A stretch of DNA of 64,000 nucleotides from Gramella sp. MT6 (GCF_019357415.1 NZ_CP048410.1:2940501-3004500), one strand, 5' to 3'. Shown: positions 42,855-50,892, counted from the first letter of the stretch. Numbers and translations: made by a program. The notes: generated from the letters alone by a model not told the origin.

Positions 42855-44129
42855 ATGAAAAAAAGGGTTGTCGTTACCGGGATGGGAGTCACTGCACCAA
42901 ATGCGGTAGGACTAGATAATTTTAATTCAGCGATTCAGGAAATGAAAAGTGGAATTCGCTTCTTTCCGGAACTTAAAGATTTAAAATTTAGCTGCCAGAT
43001 AGGAGGGAAGCCTGAAATTTCTGAAGAATTACTAAAAGAATACTTTACCCCACTCCAGCTTCGAGGGCTTAATAGCAGCGGGATTGTTTACGGCGTAATT
43101 TCAGGCACCGATGCCTGGAAGGATGCAGGACTTGAAATAACAGAGAATGGTTCCCCAGACTGGGATTCCGGGATCATATTTGGAACTGGGATCTTAGGTG
43201 TTGATAAATTCAGAGAGGCAATTCATTTGATCGATGCTGGCAAGACCAGGCGATTAGGCAGCACCAGTGTAGTTCAAACCATGGCCAGTGGTATAAGCGC
43301 ATATCTTGGAGGAATACTTGGATGTGGCAACCAGGTTACTACAAATTCTTCTGCCTGCACCACAGGTGCCGAGGCCTTATTGATGGGATTTGAACGTATA
43401 CAAAACGGAAAAGCAAAACGTATGCTGGTTGGAAGCTGCAGCGATCATGGGCCTTATGTCTGGGGTGGCTTTGACGCCATGAGAATTTTACCAAGTAAAT
43501 ATAACGAAGATCCAACTAAAGCATCCAGCCCTTTAAGTGAAAATGCATCGGGATTTGTTCCAGGGAGTGGAGCGGGTGCGTTAGTTCTTGAAGACCTCGA
43601 TTCGGCTAAGGAGCGTGGAGCAAGGATCTATTGCGAAGTTTTAGGAGGTAATGTAAATAGTGGAGGACAAAGAGGAGAAGGCAGTATGACTGCGGCAAAT
43701 AATGAAGCGGTAACTAGGTGCATCATGGCGGCATTAAAAAACTCCGAGGTTGAAGCCTCAGAGATCGATGCTATAAACGGTCACTTAACGGCAACATCAA
43801 GGGATGCAGTTGAGGTAATGAACTGGACCAGTGCACTTAATAGAACAGATGAGGATTTTCCTTATATCAATTCTTTAAAGGGAATGACCGGGCATTGTTT
43901 AAGCGCTTCGGGTTCTATAGAATGCGTAGCTTCAGTCCTGCAGATCTACAATGAGTATATTTTCGGGAATTTAAATTGTGAAAAAGTTCATCCCGAAATT
44001 TCAAAACTTATCAATCCGAAAAAAATACCCACATCAAGAATTAATCAAAAAATCAATATTTTGGCTAAGGCCAGTTTTGGCTTTGGAGATGTTAATGCCG
44101 TAGTCCTATTGAAAAAGTATATTGCTTAA
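42855..44129 (+). CDS. FabF-like beta-ketoacyl-ACP synthase, divergent
   Basis: A 424-residue KAS II-type condensing enzyme with intact Cys-His-His triad: C168 (NSSACTTGAEALL), H310 (INGHLTATSRDAVE) and H347 (KGMTGHCLSASGS). It would elongate acyl-ACP with malonyl-ACP. The motif around H310 is unusual: housekeeping FabF has NAHGTSTPxND, but here the Gly-Thr-Ser after His is Leu-Thr-Ala-Thr. The catalytic loop is therefore from a specialised clade, and a role in private chain building for the type III PKS fits. A chain-length-factor role is unlikely as the cysteine is present. Confidence 0.9.
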   Translation: MKKRVVVTGMGVTAPNAVGLDNFNSAIQEMKSGIRFFPELKDLKFSCQIGGKPEISEELLKEYFTPLQLRGLNSSGIVYGVISGTDAWKDAGLEITENGSPDWDSGIIFGTGILGVDKFREAIHLIDAGKTRRLGSTSVVQTMASGISAYLGGILGCGNQVTTNSSACTTGAEALLMGFERIQNGKAKRMLVGSCSDHGPYVWGGFDAMRILPSKYNEDPTKASSPLSENASGFVPGSGAGALVLEDLDSAKERGARIYCEVLGGNVNSGGQRGEGSMTAANNEAVTRCIMAALKNSEVEASEIDAINGHLTATSRDAVEVMNWTSALNRTDEDFPYINSLKGMTGHCLSASGSIECVASVLQIYNEYIFGNLNCEKVHPEISKLINPKKIPTSRINQKINILAKASFGFGDVNAVVLLKKYIA

Positions 44130-44138
44130 AATAAAATT

Positions 44139-44390
44139 ATGAGTGAGAAAGAAATATTAACCCGCCTGAAGAAGATTGTCAAACCTTATGTGCAAAGACT
44201 GGAAGGCTTGAACAATTTCCAGGAGAATACAGATTTCCTGAACGATCTTGAGATAAATTCTGCTAACCTGGTAGATGTCGTTCTTGATGTTGAAGATGAA
44301 TTCAATATTGAAATTGATAATGATTCCATGGAAGGTATGTTAACTGTAGGTGATGCAAAATCCATTATTCAGCGGAAATTAAGTAATTAA
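44139..44390 (+). CDS. Acyl carrier protein of the polyketide operon
   Basis: An 83-residue acidic helical protein of acyl-carrier-protein type. The likely phosphopantetheine serine is S41, in DLEINSANLVDVVLDVEDEF. The usual DSL is replaced by N-S-A, though the surrounding Asp, Glu and following LVDVV helix II fit. The length and predicted four-helix layout are typical. It lies 9 bp after the ketosynthase, and its stop codon TAA overlaps the PPTase ATG by one base. It presumably carries intermediates for the operon's KS, dehydratase and reductase and hands the final acyl group to the type III synthase. Confidence 0.88.
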   Translation: MSEKEILTRLKKIVKPYVQRLEGLNNFQENTDFLNDLEINSANLVDVVLDVEDEFNIEIDNDSMEGMLTVGDAKSIIQRKLSN

Positions 44391-44953
44391 TGGTTGTAGG
44401 GAATGATGTAATAGATCTTGAACTTGCCAGGGCTGAAAGGAAATCTGAAAATCCGAGATACCTGTCTAAGGCTTTTTCAGAAGAAGAAATAGAGCAGGTT
44501 TTGAATGCTGAAGACCGTGAACTTAGACTTTGGCTATTCTGGGCCATGAAGGAGACTGCCTATAAAGCACACCAACGGATCTTTAGCCTTCCCAGGAAAA
44601 TCAACCCCAAAGCTTTTCATTGTACGCTTGAAAGTTCAGAGATGTTTGGAAAAGTCTCAATTGATGAATCGGTCTATGATATCGAATTAGACATCACCTC
44701 TGATTATGTACATGCTACCACGTCTTCAGAAAAAATCTCAAAAAATGTTTTTCCGAATCCTGAAAATTCAGCTACAAATTATATAGAGAGTCTCTCTAAT
44801 AAATTCCAATTTAGACCGGAAGATTTTATTATCAAAAAAGATATTCTTGGAATACCTTCCTTAGTGATTAAAGACCATTCCGTAGAAATTCCTTTTTCCT
44901 TGAGTCATCATGGAAAATTCACCGCATTTGCTATTCCGTTAATTAACTCCTAA
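44390..44953 (+). CDS. 4'-phosphopantetheinyl transferase, Sfp/AcpT superfamily
   Basis: A 187-residue PPTase that would load phosphopantetheine from CoA on S41 of the adjacent carrier protein. The magnesium-binding motif is GNDVIDL (D6), with the second FWAMKETAYKAHQ (K54, E55, K59) and a conserved FSLSHHGKFTAFA near the C-terminus. It is shorter than Sfp and more like one-domain AcpS-type or AcpT-like forms. The one-base overlap with the carrier protein gene supports a matched pair. It ends the operon; the next gene has its own promoter. Confidence 0.88.
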   Translation: MVVGNDVIDLELARAERKSENPRYLSKAFSEEEIEQVLNAEDRELRLWLFWAMKETAYKAHQRIFSLPRKINPKAFHCTLESSEMFGKVSIDESVYDIELDITSDYVHATTSSEKISKNVFPNPENSATNYIESLSNKFQFRPEDFIIKKDILGIPSLVIKDHSVEIPFSLSHHGKFTAFAIPLINS

Positions 44954-44979
44954 AAGCAGTTAAACAATTAAAAATTGGT

Positions 44980-45010
44980 TTGACCTCTCCGGGCTTGTTT
45001 TGTATCTTCA
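44980..45010 (+). promoter_or_regulatory. Putative promoter for the MBL-fold gene
   Basis: TTG at 44980-44982 (within TTTGACC) and TATCTTCA at 45003-45010 are 20 bp apart. The second element differs from TAnnTTTG at its last two informative bases. It places a transcript start near 45016, separating this gene from the polyketide operon. Confidence 0.4.
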
Positions 45011-45036
45011 ATTCATCAATTAAAAATCAACAATAT

Positions 45037-45753
45037 ATGAAGACAGTAGATAAAATGGAGGTGATTCACAGCCAGACGGCTGAGTTTATTGAGCAAGGTG
45101 AAACTGGTAAATTTTTAAAACTAATCCCAGATACCTTTATAATCAAAGGTGAGAAGGAAAACGGTGTTTTCAATCAGGGTTATGCAATTAGACATCTGAA
45201 TAGAAGGGATATGATCCTTATAGATGTCGTAGAAGAATCTTCTAAGGCAGCTGTTAAGAAGCTGGTAGAAGAAGGATATCAAATAAAAGGTATTTTGATT
45301 ACCTGTGACGGTGTACTTAAATCTGCCTATGCAGATCTTAAAACTTTATCTGAAGATGCTGGAGGTGCCCCAGTTTACGCCCACCCTAGAAACAATTTTA
45401 AGGATGATTTCAAGACTAGGGATATTACAGGAAAAGATAAGGTATTAGATAGTTTCGATATCAATATCTTTGATCTTCCAGGTAACGAAGGTGCATCTGT
45501 AGTAGTTTATACAGAGATCAATGACGGAATGTTGTTTCCCGGAGAAGATGCCGTTGGTTCTGACTACGATTCAGAATTAAATACATTTATCAGACCTGAA
45601 AAGAAAAACGAAAATAACGATTTTGGACTCGCAGAAAGCTGGGCCGCCTTCGATACTCCATTCAGTTTCTTATTTCCGAGAAAGGGAAAACCTGGATTTA
45701 ATCTTGAAGAAGGAGAACAAATAGATATTCTAAATAAACTAGGTAAAAGCTAA
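45037..45753 (+). CDS. Metallo-beta-lactamase-fold protein lacking the metal ligands
   Basis: A 238-residue cytoplasmic protein that follows the order of strands of a metallo-beta-lactamase hydrolase: NQGYAIRHLNRRDMILIDV, a KKLVEEGYQIKGILIT strand, PVYAHPRNN, FDINIFDLPGNEGASVVVY and GMLFPGEDAVG. The defining HxHxDH after the ILIT strand is replaced by T-C-D-G-V-L with no histidine, so the usual dinuclear zinc site cannot form. It may bind a ligand or act without metal. It is 83 bp after the PPTase stop, with its own putative promoter. An in-frame extension from 44980 would run through that promoter, so the ATG at 45037 was chosen. Confidence 0.7.
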   Translation: MKTVDKMEVIHSQTAEFIEQGETGKFLKLIPDTFIIKGEKENGVFNQGYAIRHLNRRDMILIDVVEESSKAAVKKLVEEGYQIKGILITCDGVLKSAYADLKTLSEDAGGAPVYAHPRNNFKDDFKTRDITGKDKVLDSFDINIFDLPGNEGASVVVYTEINDGMLFPGEDAVGSDYDSELNTFIRPEKKNENNDFGLAESWAAFDTPFSFLFPRKGKPGFNLEEGEQIDILNKLGKS

Positions 45754-45876
45754 ATTTTTAATTAATTAATTTTTCCGAAAGGGCTGTTTCGAAAGAATAA
45801 GATTGACCATGATTGCCTTGAATTCAGTAGATCCGTCGATACTTTTTTCTATCAAAGCGCCCTTTTCTTATTTTAT

Positions 45877-46446
45877 CTAATCAGCTTTAGATTCTTGCTC
45901 CTCTTTTTTCTCTTGTTCCTTAGCCTCTTTGGCTCCTTCATTAGAGATCAATGGATGATCCTTAATATTAAGTCCTACTATCAAAATAACATTGGTGATC
46001 GTACCATATAACATCATTACCACTGCAATAAATCCTCCACCTAGTAAAGCCGCCATCCCTAAACTTATATAGTAAATGGTCTGGTACCATGATCTAACTA
46101 CTTCTTCAGATTCCCTGATAGGTAGATTCAACATCAGGAATGTGATTACCGCAGCCACAATTAAAATGGTATCTGCCTTAGCGATCATAAGTACATCCTT
46201 ATAATGTCTATCTGTTAGGCGTGATTCAGATGATCTACTTAACCCAAGCAGGGTAAGCATCAATGCTAAAATAGTTGTAGATCCAAGGATAACTGTATTA
46301 CAAAGCATATTGATTCCAGACATGGAGTTTCTTAGTAATTCCAGAGCTTTATAACCTGATATCTGTCCCAGTATAAATGTCCCGGAGCCCATGACAATGG
46401 TAGATACAATTCCACCAACAATTGCTCGCTTAACGATCGTATTCAT
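45877..46446 (-). CDS. Four-helix membrane protein of unknown function
   Basis: A 189-residue inner-membrane protein. Predicted transmembrane helices at about 8-28, 46-68, 90-108 and 125-155 are followed by a Lys/Glu-rich cytoplasmic tail (KEAKEQEKKEEQE). Glycine-rich turns (GIVSTIVMGSGTF, AALLGGGFIA) are present but no catalytic or transport motif I recognise. It faces the MBL-fold gene tail to tail across 123 bp and starts back-to-back with the aconitase-like gene. No function can be named. Confidence 0.75.
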   Translation of the reverse strand: MNTIVKRAIVGGIVSTIVMGSGTFILGQISGYKALELLRNSMSGINMLCNTVILGSTTILALMLTLLGLSRSSESRLTDRHYKDVLMIAKADTILIVAAVITFLMLNLPIRESEEVVRSWYQTIYYISLGMAALLGGGFIAVVMMLYGTITNVILIVGLNIKDHPLISNEGAKEAKEQEKKEEQESKAD

Positions 46447-46602
46447 TGTTAGATTAATTAAGTCTTAAATATAATTTTTTAAACGCTTTTTAGGGCTAAT
46501 GTTTTAAAAGCGCTAAAATTTCTAGCTTTTAGGCTAAGGTTCTGTTAAAGGGAATAAAACTTCCTACAAAAGATAGTATTTTAAAGTCTAAAATTACCAA
46601 CT

Positions 46603-48588
46603 ATGTCAAAACTTAATGTCACGCAAAAGCTTATTAAAGAACATCTCTTAAAAGGAGAAATGGAACCTGGGAAAGAAATTGGGATCAAAATAGATCAGGC
46701 TCTTTTACAGGATGCCACCGGAACTTTGGTACAGCTTGAACTAGAAGCTATGGGTTTAAAAAAGGCCCAGACAGAAGTGGCTGTCCAGTATGTAGATCAT
46801 AACCTTCTTCAAACAGATTTTAAAAATGCAGATGACCACTTGTTCCTTCATTCTGCAGCACAACGCTTTGGACTATGGTATAGCCGACCAGGAAATGGTG
46901 TTAGTCATCCCGTACATATGCAGCGCTTTGGAAAACCAGGTAAGACCATGGTAGGATCTGATAGCCATACCCCGGCTGCAGGATCTTTAGGGATGTTGGC
47001 CATAGGAACAGGAGGATTGGATGTTGCAGCTGCAATTGCGGGGCAACCATATTTTGTCAAGATGCCGAAAGTAATGGGTGTAAAACTTACCGGAAAACTT
47101 CCAGACTGGGTAAGCGCCAAAGATGTTATCCTCGAGATGCTTAGAAGATATGATGTAAAAGGAGGAGTTGGTAAAGTAATAGAATATTATGGAGATGGCC
47201 TGAAACATTTAAGCGCCATGGATCGCCATGTGATCGCGAATATGGGAGCAGAATTAGGGGCTACTACCACTGTTTTCCCAAGTGATGAAGAAACTAAAAG
47301 ATTTTTAAAATCACAGGGAAGGGAAGAAGACTGGACAGAATTAAAAGCTGATGAAGGTTGCGAATATGACTCTCACGATGAAATCATTCTTGATGAACTA
47401 GTTCCTTTAATCGCATTGCCAACAAGTCCTGGAAATGTAGTTCCGGTAAGAGAAGTTGAAGGAAAAAAAATTAGCCAGGTGGTTATTGGATCTTCTGCTA
47501 ATCCTGGGTTAAGGGATTTCTGGATTGCCGGTGCAATTGTAGAAGGTAAATCAGTGAACAATGATGTTTCATTCGACATTAATCCAACATCAAGACAGAT
47601 GATCCAGAACATGATAGATAATAGGGCATTTGCCAATCTTATTAAAGCAGGTGCAAGATTTCACCAATCTGGATGTATGGGATGTATTGGTATGGGACAG
47701 GCTCCGGCCTCTGGAACAATTAGTTTAAGAACCATGCCTCGAAATTTCCCTGATAGATCTGGCACAAAAGATGACCAGGTACACTTATGCAGTCCGGAAA
47801 CTGCTGCAGCATCGGCATTAACTGGTAAGATCACAGATCCTAGAGATCTGGAGAAATTATACGATATGAAGTATCCGAAATTCCAGCATCCTGAGATCGA
47901 GATCATTAATACAGAAATGCTGGTGGCACCGCCAGAAGATGGTACTAATATTGAATTGAAGAAAGGTCCTAATATTAAGTCATTACCATATATCGAACCA
48001 ATGCAGGAAAAATATTGTGTTCCGGTATTACTGAAAATGGGCGATAATATTTCTACAGATGAGATATTGAAAGCCGGGGCAGAAGTTCTTCCGTTTAGAA
48101 GTAACTTGCCTGAAATTAGTAAATATTCGTATACGGTTATAGATGAGACTTTTTATGACCGCGCTATGGAAGCTAAAACAACTCACGGCGGACATATTGT
48201 GGTAGCTAAAGATAATTACGCACAGGGCTCCAGTCGTGAACACGCTGCCATCGCTCCAAAATATCTTGGCCAGGTGGCTGTCATTGCTAATTCCTATGCC
48301 CGTATTGCATGGCAGAACCTTGTAAATTTCGGAATACTTCCCTTAGAATTTATCAATATTGAGGATTATGATAAAATAGAGCAGGGGGATAATGTATACT
48401 TCAGAAACCTTCGTGATGATGTACAGAAAAGAAATAATATAAAAGTGATCGTTAAGAACGATAACGGAAAAAAAGAAGAATTCGAAACTAAACATTCAAT
48501 GAGCGATCGCCAGATCGATGTTCTTCTTAAAGGAGGAATTATAAATGAGTTCAAAGACAGGCTTGAAGAGGAAGATCTTAAAGCTTAA
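46603..48588 (+). CDS. Aquifex-type aconitase homologue with one cluster cysteine replaced
   Basis: A 661-residue member of the aconitase superfamily of the shorter type first defined in Aquifex. Conserved features include GSDSHTPAAG near 118-126, TAAAASALTGKITDPRD near 401 and the swivel-domain KDNYAQGSSREHAAIAP near 545. Aconitases isomerise citrate to isocitrate using a [4Fe-4S] cluster held by three cysteines. Two are here, C358 and C361 (HQSGCMGCIGMG). The third position, normally the Cys of GSCTN, is Ser298 in VVIGSSANPG. Housekeeping flavobacterial aconitase is about 755 residues, so this is probably a second, specialised enzyme. The substrate is open. No homologous partner gene is adjacent. 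Confidence 0.8.
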   Translation: MSKLNVTQKLIKEHLLKGEMEPGKEIGIKIDQALLQDATGTLVQLELEAMGLKKAQTEVAVQYVDHNLLQTDFKNADDHLFLHSAAQRFGLWYSRPGNGVSHPVHMQRFGKPGKTMVGSDSHTPAAGSLGMLAIGTGGLDVAAAIAGQPYFVKMPKVMGVKLTGKLPDWVSAKDVILEMLRRYDVKGGVGKVIEYYGDGLKHLSAMDRHVIANMGAELGATTTVFPSDEETKRFLKSQGREEDWTELKADEGCEYDSHDEIILDELVPLIALPTSPGNVVPVREVEGKKISQVVIGSSANPGLRDFWIAGAIVEGKSVNNDVSFDINPTSRQMIQNMIDNRAFANLIKAGARFHQSGCMGCIGMGQAPASGTISLRTMPRNFPDRSGTKDDQVHLCSPETAAASALTGKITDPRDLEKLYDMKYPKFQHPEIEIINTEMLVAPPEDGTNIELKKGPNIKSLPYIEPMQEKYCVPVLLKMGDNISTDEILKAGAEVLPFRSNLPEISKYSYTVIDETFYDRAMEAKTTHGGHIVVAKDNYAQGSSREHAAIAPKYLGQVAVIANSYARIAWQNLVNFGILPLEFINIEDYDKIEQGDNVYFRNLRDDVQKRNNIKVIVKNDNGKKEEFETKHSMSDRQIDVLLKGGIINEFKDRLEEEDLKA

Positions 48589-48610
48589 GTGAAGAATTAT
48601 TTATCCAATA

Positions 48611-48642
48611 AAAAAGCCTTTCGATTTCGAAAGGCTTTTTTT
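48611..48642. terminator. Bidirectional terminator between the aconitase-like gene and hpf
   Basis: A perfect 13-bp stem AAAAAGCCTTTCG/CGAAAGGCTTTTT with a 4-nt ATTT loop is followed by T on the plus strand and preceded by A. It can serve both converging genes. Confidence 0.9.
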
Positions 48643-48660
48643 GTTCAGCATTAAAATATT

Positions 48661-48960
48661 TTAATGTGTACTCATTTTGGCTTTACGCTTACTACATTGT
48701 CTTTCTATATCTTTAGCCGTTTGCGCAATTGAAGCTTCAAAGGAATCTTCGTTGGACTGGGCAAAAATCTCAGGTCCCGGTGCACTTAACCTGATCTCTG
48801 TGATATATCCATTAGGTTTTTGATTTTCATCTCTTTTAAAGTAGACATTCGCACGTACTACCCAATCATATTTATTTTCAATTTTGTCTAATTTCTTCTG
48901 AGTAAAAGATTCAAGGTTATTACTCTTGTCTATGTTTACGAATTCAAAAATAGCTTCCAT
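48661..48960 (-). CDS. hpf: Ribosome hibernation factor, HPF/RaiA type (short form)
   Basis: A 99-residue protein with the beta-alpha-beta-beta-beta-alpha pattern of the sigma-54 modulation/RaiA family. Strands VNIDKSN, then a helix with FTQKKLDKIENKY, a VRANVYFKRDEN strand, ITEIRLSAPGPEIFAQSN and a final helix SFEASIAQTAKDIERQCSKRKAKM with the basic tail that binds 16S rRNA. HPF-type proteins inactivate and protect ribosomes in stationary phase by filling the tRNA sites. It is short-form, without the dimerisation domain of long HPF. It stands alone between a shared terminator and a 190-bp upstream region. Confidence 0.85.
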   Translation of the reverse strand: MEAIFEFVNIDKSNNLESFTQKKLDKIENKYDWVVRANVYFKRDENQKPNGYITEIRLSAPGPEIFAQSNEDSFEASIAQTAKDIERQCSKRKAKMSTH

Positions 48961-49150
48961 ATATTCTTCTTTTAGTTTAGATAAATAAACTTATTTCTAA
49001 TTGGCTTACCAAGGCTCTTAGGGTAGAATTGGCAAACTTTTAGCAGTATTTTTAGACTTTCCTGTCCATACCTTAAATTCTGCTTAATCTACTCGCAAAT
49101 AGTGTGAAATAGGGGGTAAGCCACCAATTATTCCGTAAATTTAAAACGTT

Positions 49151-49627
49151 ATGGGAACAAAGGATTTACAAAAGAAGATGATGAGCAGAGCACTGAGTCT
49201 GGCTCGAGAAGGAAGGGATATGGATAATGGAGGTCCTTTTGGTGCGGTGATTACGAAAGGAGATGAAATTATCGCTGAATCACGAAATGAAGTTCTGTGT
49301 GCCGGAGATTGCACACAACATGCAGAATTAAGGGCAATACAAAGAGCCTGTAAGAAATTAAAGACAAGAAATCTTCAGGGTTGTGTTCTTTTTACGAGTT
49401 GCGAACCCTGTATGATGTGCCTTGGAGCAGCCTATTGGGCCGATTTCGATTATATTTACTATGGAGCCTCGGCCGAAGATGCCCGAGAATACGGGTTTGA
49501 ATATAGTGATATGTACTATGATTCTGATAGGGATAAAAGGCATACCGAATTTAAAATGATTCAGTTATGTCGTGATGAAGCGGTAGAGATCTGGGAACAG
49601 GTTACTAAAGAAGAATTGCACTCCTGA
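49151..49627 (+). CDS. Nucleoside/guanine deaminase
   Basis: A 158-residue zinc deaminase of the cytidine-deaminase-like fold. The zinc motif is HAE (H57, proton-shuttling E59) plus C87 and C90 in CEPCMMC. GGPFGAVITKGDEIIAES near 27-44 and NEVLCAGD follow the guanine-deaminase (GuaD) and tRNA-adenosine-deaminase pattern. A YGFEYSDMYYD stretch at the C-terminal side is like GuaD of Bacillus. It would convert guanine to xanthine, or act on another nucleobase or cytosine derivative. TadA-specific features are absent. It is 88 bp ahead of the FNT gene with a terminator between them. Confidence 0.87.
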   Translation: MGTKDLQKKMMSRALSLAREGRDMDNGGPFGAVITKGDEIIAESRNEVLCAGDCTQHAELRAIQRACKKLKTRNLQGCVLFTSCEPCMMCLGAAYWADFDYIYYGASAEDAREYGFEYSDMYYDSDRDKRHTEFKMIQLCRDEAVEIWEQVTKEELHS

Positions 49628-49653
49628 ATATCAAAAAATAATTAAAATAAATG

Positions 49654-49690
49654 TCCGGAGGTTTTAGAGCTCCGGATTCTTTATTTTTAT
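49654..49690 (+). terminator. Terminator after the deaminase gene
   Basis: The inverted repeat TCCGGAG/CTCCGGA has a 9-nt loop and is followed by a T-rich tract (TTCTTTATTTTTAT). It is about 25 bp ahead of the FNT-family gene start. Confidence 0.7.
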
Positions 49691-49715
49691 ACAAAATGGA
49701 CGAATACAAGCGTAA

Positions 49716-50582
49716 ATGGATTCAGAAAAGAAACAAAAAAATAAGGACGAGCAGAAAAAAGTAAACGAGGAAATAGAAAATTCTGGATCTAATGACTCTA
49801 CTAAGACTAAGACTCATGGGGAAATTCTAAAACAACAAATTATTGAGGGTTGTGAAACCTATGATCGTAGTTCAAGTAGTATCCTTTTAAGTTCTTTTAC
49901 GGCAGGGCTTGAGATTGGTTTCAGTTATCTCATGATCTGTTCGGTGTTTAGTTTTTTCCAGGGTACAGTTGCAGAGGCAACTATTTACAAACTTATAGCT
50001 TTTGTATATCCCATAGGGTTTATACTTGTAGTACTTGGCCAGTCTATATTATTTACAGAACAAACCTCTTTACTTACCCTTCCGGTATTGAGCGGTAGCA
50101 GGAGTGTTCTTAGTTTGTTCAAAATCTGGGGACTGGTGATTCTTGGTAACCTGGTAGGAGGTATGCTAATAGCTCTTACGTTATCCTGGATTGGTCCTAA
50201 CTTAGGACTTTTCGAAGCAGACACTATCGCATCTATAGGTGAACATTATGCAGATTATAATTTTGCCACCATTCTGGTAAGTGCAATTCTGGCAGGATGG
50301 TTAATGGGACTATTAAGCTGGCTGGTAACCTCTTCGAAGGAAACAACATCAGAGATCATCATTATCTATTTAATCACCGCTGTTATGGGCTTTACGGGGC
50401 TCCATCACAGTATTATAGGTAATATTGAAATATTTGCAGGGATGTTGGTCTCCTCAGAAATAGATTTTCTGGTTTATTCAAAAACCCTCATCACAGCATT
50501 ACTTGGTAATGCACTGGGGGCAGCAATTTTCGTAGCATTATTAAAGTATAGAGCTTTCGTTTTTAATGTAAAAATGCCCTAA
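49716..50582 (+). CDS. Formate/nitrite transporter (FNT) family protein
   Basis: A 288-residue membrane protein of the FNT channel family (FocA/NirC/YfdC). A charged, Lys/Glu/Asn-rich N-terminal tail of ~45 residues precedes six transmembrane helices. The family's half-helix motifs appear as VVLGQSILFTEQT near 108 and LGNLVGGM near 146, and TGLHHSIIGNIEIFAG near 225-245 contains the conserved histidine region of the second repeat. The channel forms pentamers passing monovalent anions; the specific substrate (formate, nitrite, hydrosulfide or none) cannot be told. It is followed at 72 bp by a small acidic protein gene. The tail is longer than in FocA, like that of YfdC. Confidence 0.87.
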   Translation: MDSEKKQKNKDEQKKVNEEIENSGSNDSTKTKTHGEILKQQIIEGCETYDRSSSSILLSSFTAGLEIGFSYLMICSVFSFFQGTVAEATIYKLIAFVYPIGFILVVLGQSILFTEQTSLLTLPVLSGSRSVLSLFKIWGLVILGNLVGGMLIALTLSWIGPNLGLFEADTIASIGEHYADYNFATILVSAILAGWLMGLLSWLVTSSKETTSEIIIIYLITAVMGFTGLHHSIIGNIEIFAGMLVSSEIDFLVYSKTLITALLGNALGAAIFVALLKYRAFVFNVKMP

Positions 50583-50654
50583 ATCGTTGTTAAATGATCT
50601 TTAAACCCGATGGCTTCAGCATTTCAAATTATTAAATTAGAGAAAACAATTATT

Positions 50655-50870
50655 ATGTCTGAAGATAAAAATAATGAGCAGGCCGATTGGCAAAAGAATT
50701 CAGGAAGACCTTCGAATTTTCATGAAAAGGATGATAAACTGAGGAAGGATGGGGATGGTAATCTCAAAATCAAAAAAGACAGATCACGTATTACAAGTGA
50801 GGAAGAAGAAACAATACAAGATACCTTAGATTCTATTAGTGGAACAGAGGAGGATGAAGAGGAAAAATAA
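50655..50870 (+). CDS. Small acidic hydrophilic protein, 71 residues
   Basis: A 71-residue protein with no hydrophobic segment, rich in Glu, Asp, Lys and Asn. It begins SEDKNNEQADWQKNSGRPSN, has KDGDGNLKIKKDRSR in the middle and ends GTEEDEEEK. It is probably disordered. An in-frame start at 50610 would add a hydrophobic residue run without Shine-Dalgarno support; the ATG at 50655 gives a more natural product. It lies between the FNT gene and a strong terminator, probably cotranscribed with the former. The function is not recognisable. Confidence 0.55.
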   Translation: MSEDKNNEQADWQKNSGRPSNFHEKDDKLRKDGDGNLKIKKDRSRITSEEEETIQDTLDSISGTEEDEEEK

Positions 50871-50892
50871 AACCAGAAACATTTGAGAATTG

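Noticed and set aside
45037..45753. Annotation as an active metallo-beta-lactamase hydrolase or glyoxalase II
   Set aside because: The metal-binding HxHxDH motif is absent, so activity cannot be claimed.
45037..45753. Including this gene in the type III PKS operon
   Set aside because: An 83-bp gap with a possible separate promoter follows the PPTase stop, while all operon genes are spaced at 9 bp or less. It may still be functionally linked.
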